This document shows positions 63,843 through 64,000 of a stretch of 64,000 bases of DNA, piece by piece. Numbering within the stretch: position 1 is the first letter of the stretch; the number at the start of each line of letters is the position of its first letter. The notes beneath the pieces are model-generated. The model did not search any database and was not told the origin of the DNA. It saw only the letters and a list, made by a program, of their open reading frames with translations. Origin of the DNA: Diploptera punctata (taxonomy: Eukaryota; Arthropoda; Insecta; Blattodea; Blaberidae). The stretch covers positions 1-64,000 of the forward strand of contig JASPKZ010003422.1 of the NCBI GenBank assembly GCA_030220185.1, written 5' to 3'. A program made the translations under genes and the position numbers.

Positions 63843-64000
63843 CTATAAACATAACAACACTATCAGGTATTTACATTTATAGCTGGCTCGCTATTCAAAA
63901 AAATCGAGGGACCCAATCAAATACACACAAAAAATTCATCAATATCAATCCAGTTGTTTAGGTGTTCAGTGACATACACACGTACAGAAGAATTATTTAT

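Overview
The window is a stretch of a large, AT-rich, repeat-saturated animal nuclear genome. It has split exons with GT/AG introns, no prokaryotic operons, and dozens of decayed retroelements. The RTE-type LINEs ending in a (GTAA)n tail, the several tRNA-headed SINE families and the many Penelope-like elements look to me like a polyneopteran insect (cockroach, termite or stick-insect type). That taxon is an inference from memory, not something the sequence proves.

Only one host gene is visible: DNA topoisomerase 3-beta (TOP3B) on the minus strand. Twelve exons lie between 63842 and 30806. They splice in frame to 708 codons and a stop, and carry the catalytic tyrosine, the zinc-finger tail and the RG-rich C-terminus. 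About 145-155 N-terminal residues lie beyond the right edge of the window. Everything to the left of 30806 is repeat-rich intergenic DNA in which I found no host gene.

Region by region: 1-3.2 kb holds Penelope-like (PLE) palindromes and tRNA-like elements. 3.4-26.3 kb holds RTE LINE pieces, four tRNA-headed SINE families with readable target-site duplications (TSDs), a 606-bp PIF/Harbinger derivative with TTA duplications, and a decayed transposase region at 16.3-23 kb. 26.4-27.0 kb is a 47-bp minisatellite inside a PLE-derived element. 28-31.5 kb holds PLE coding pieces (GIY-YIG endonuclease). 31.5-35.6 kb, in the last TOP3B intron, is a nearly full-length RNase H-bearing LINE on the minus strand. 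36-63 kb alternates TOP3B exons with PLE palindromes, tRNA-like elements and LINE debris.

The most unusual feature is a population of short PLE-derived elements. Many are foldback palindromes made of two head-to-head copies of the PLE 3' end (GIY-YIG C-terminal codons, then a terminal region). In most arms the terminal region contains a type I hammerhead-ribozyme-like core (CUGANGA, stem II, GAAA, very short stem III, UH cleavage site, stem I), followed by a splice-donor-like AG/GTRAG motif. At least ten of these elements are bounded by target-site duplications of 12 bp (exact or one mismatch). The palindrome therefore appears to have inserted as one unit. Several are nested inside one another, and several lie within 50 bp of TOP3B splice sites, with hammerheads in the sense orientation of the TOP3B transcript.
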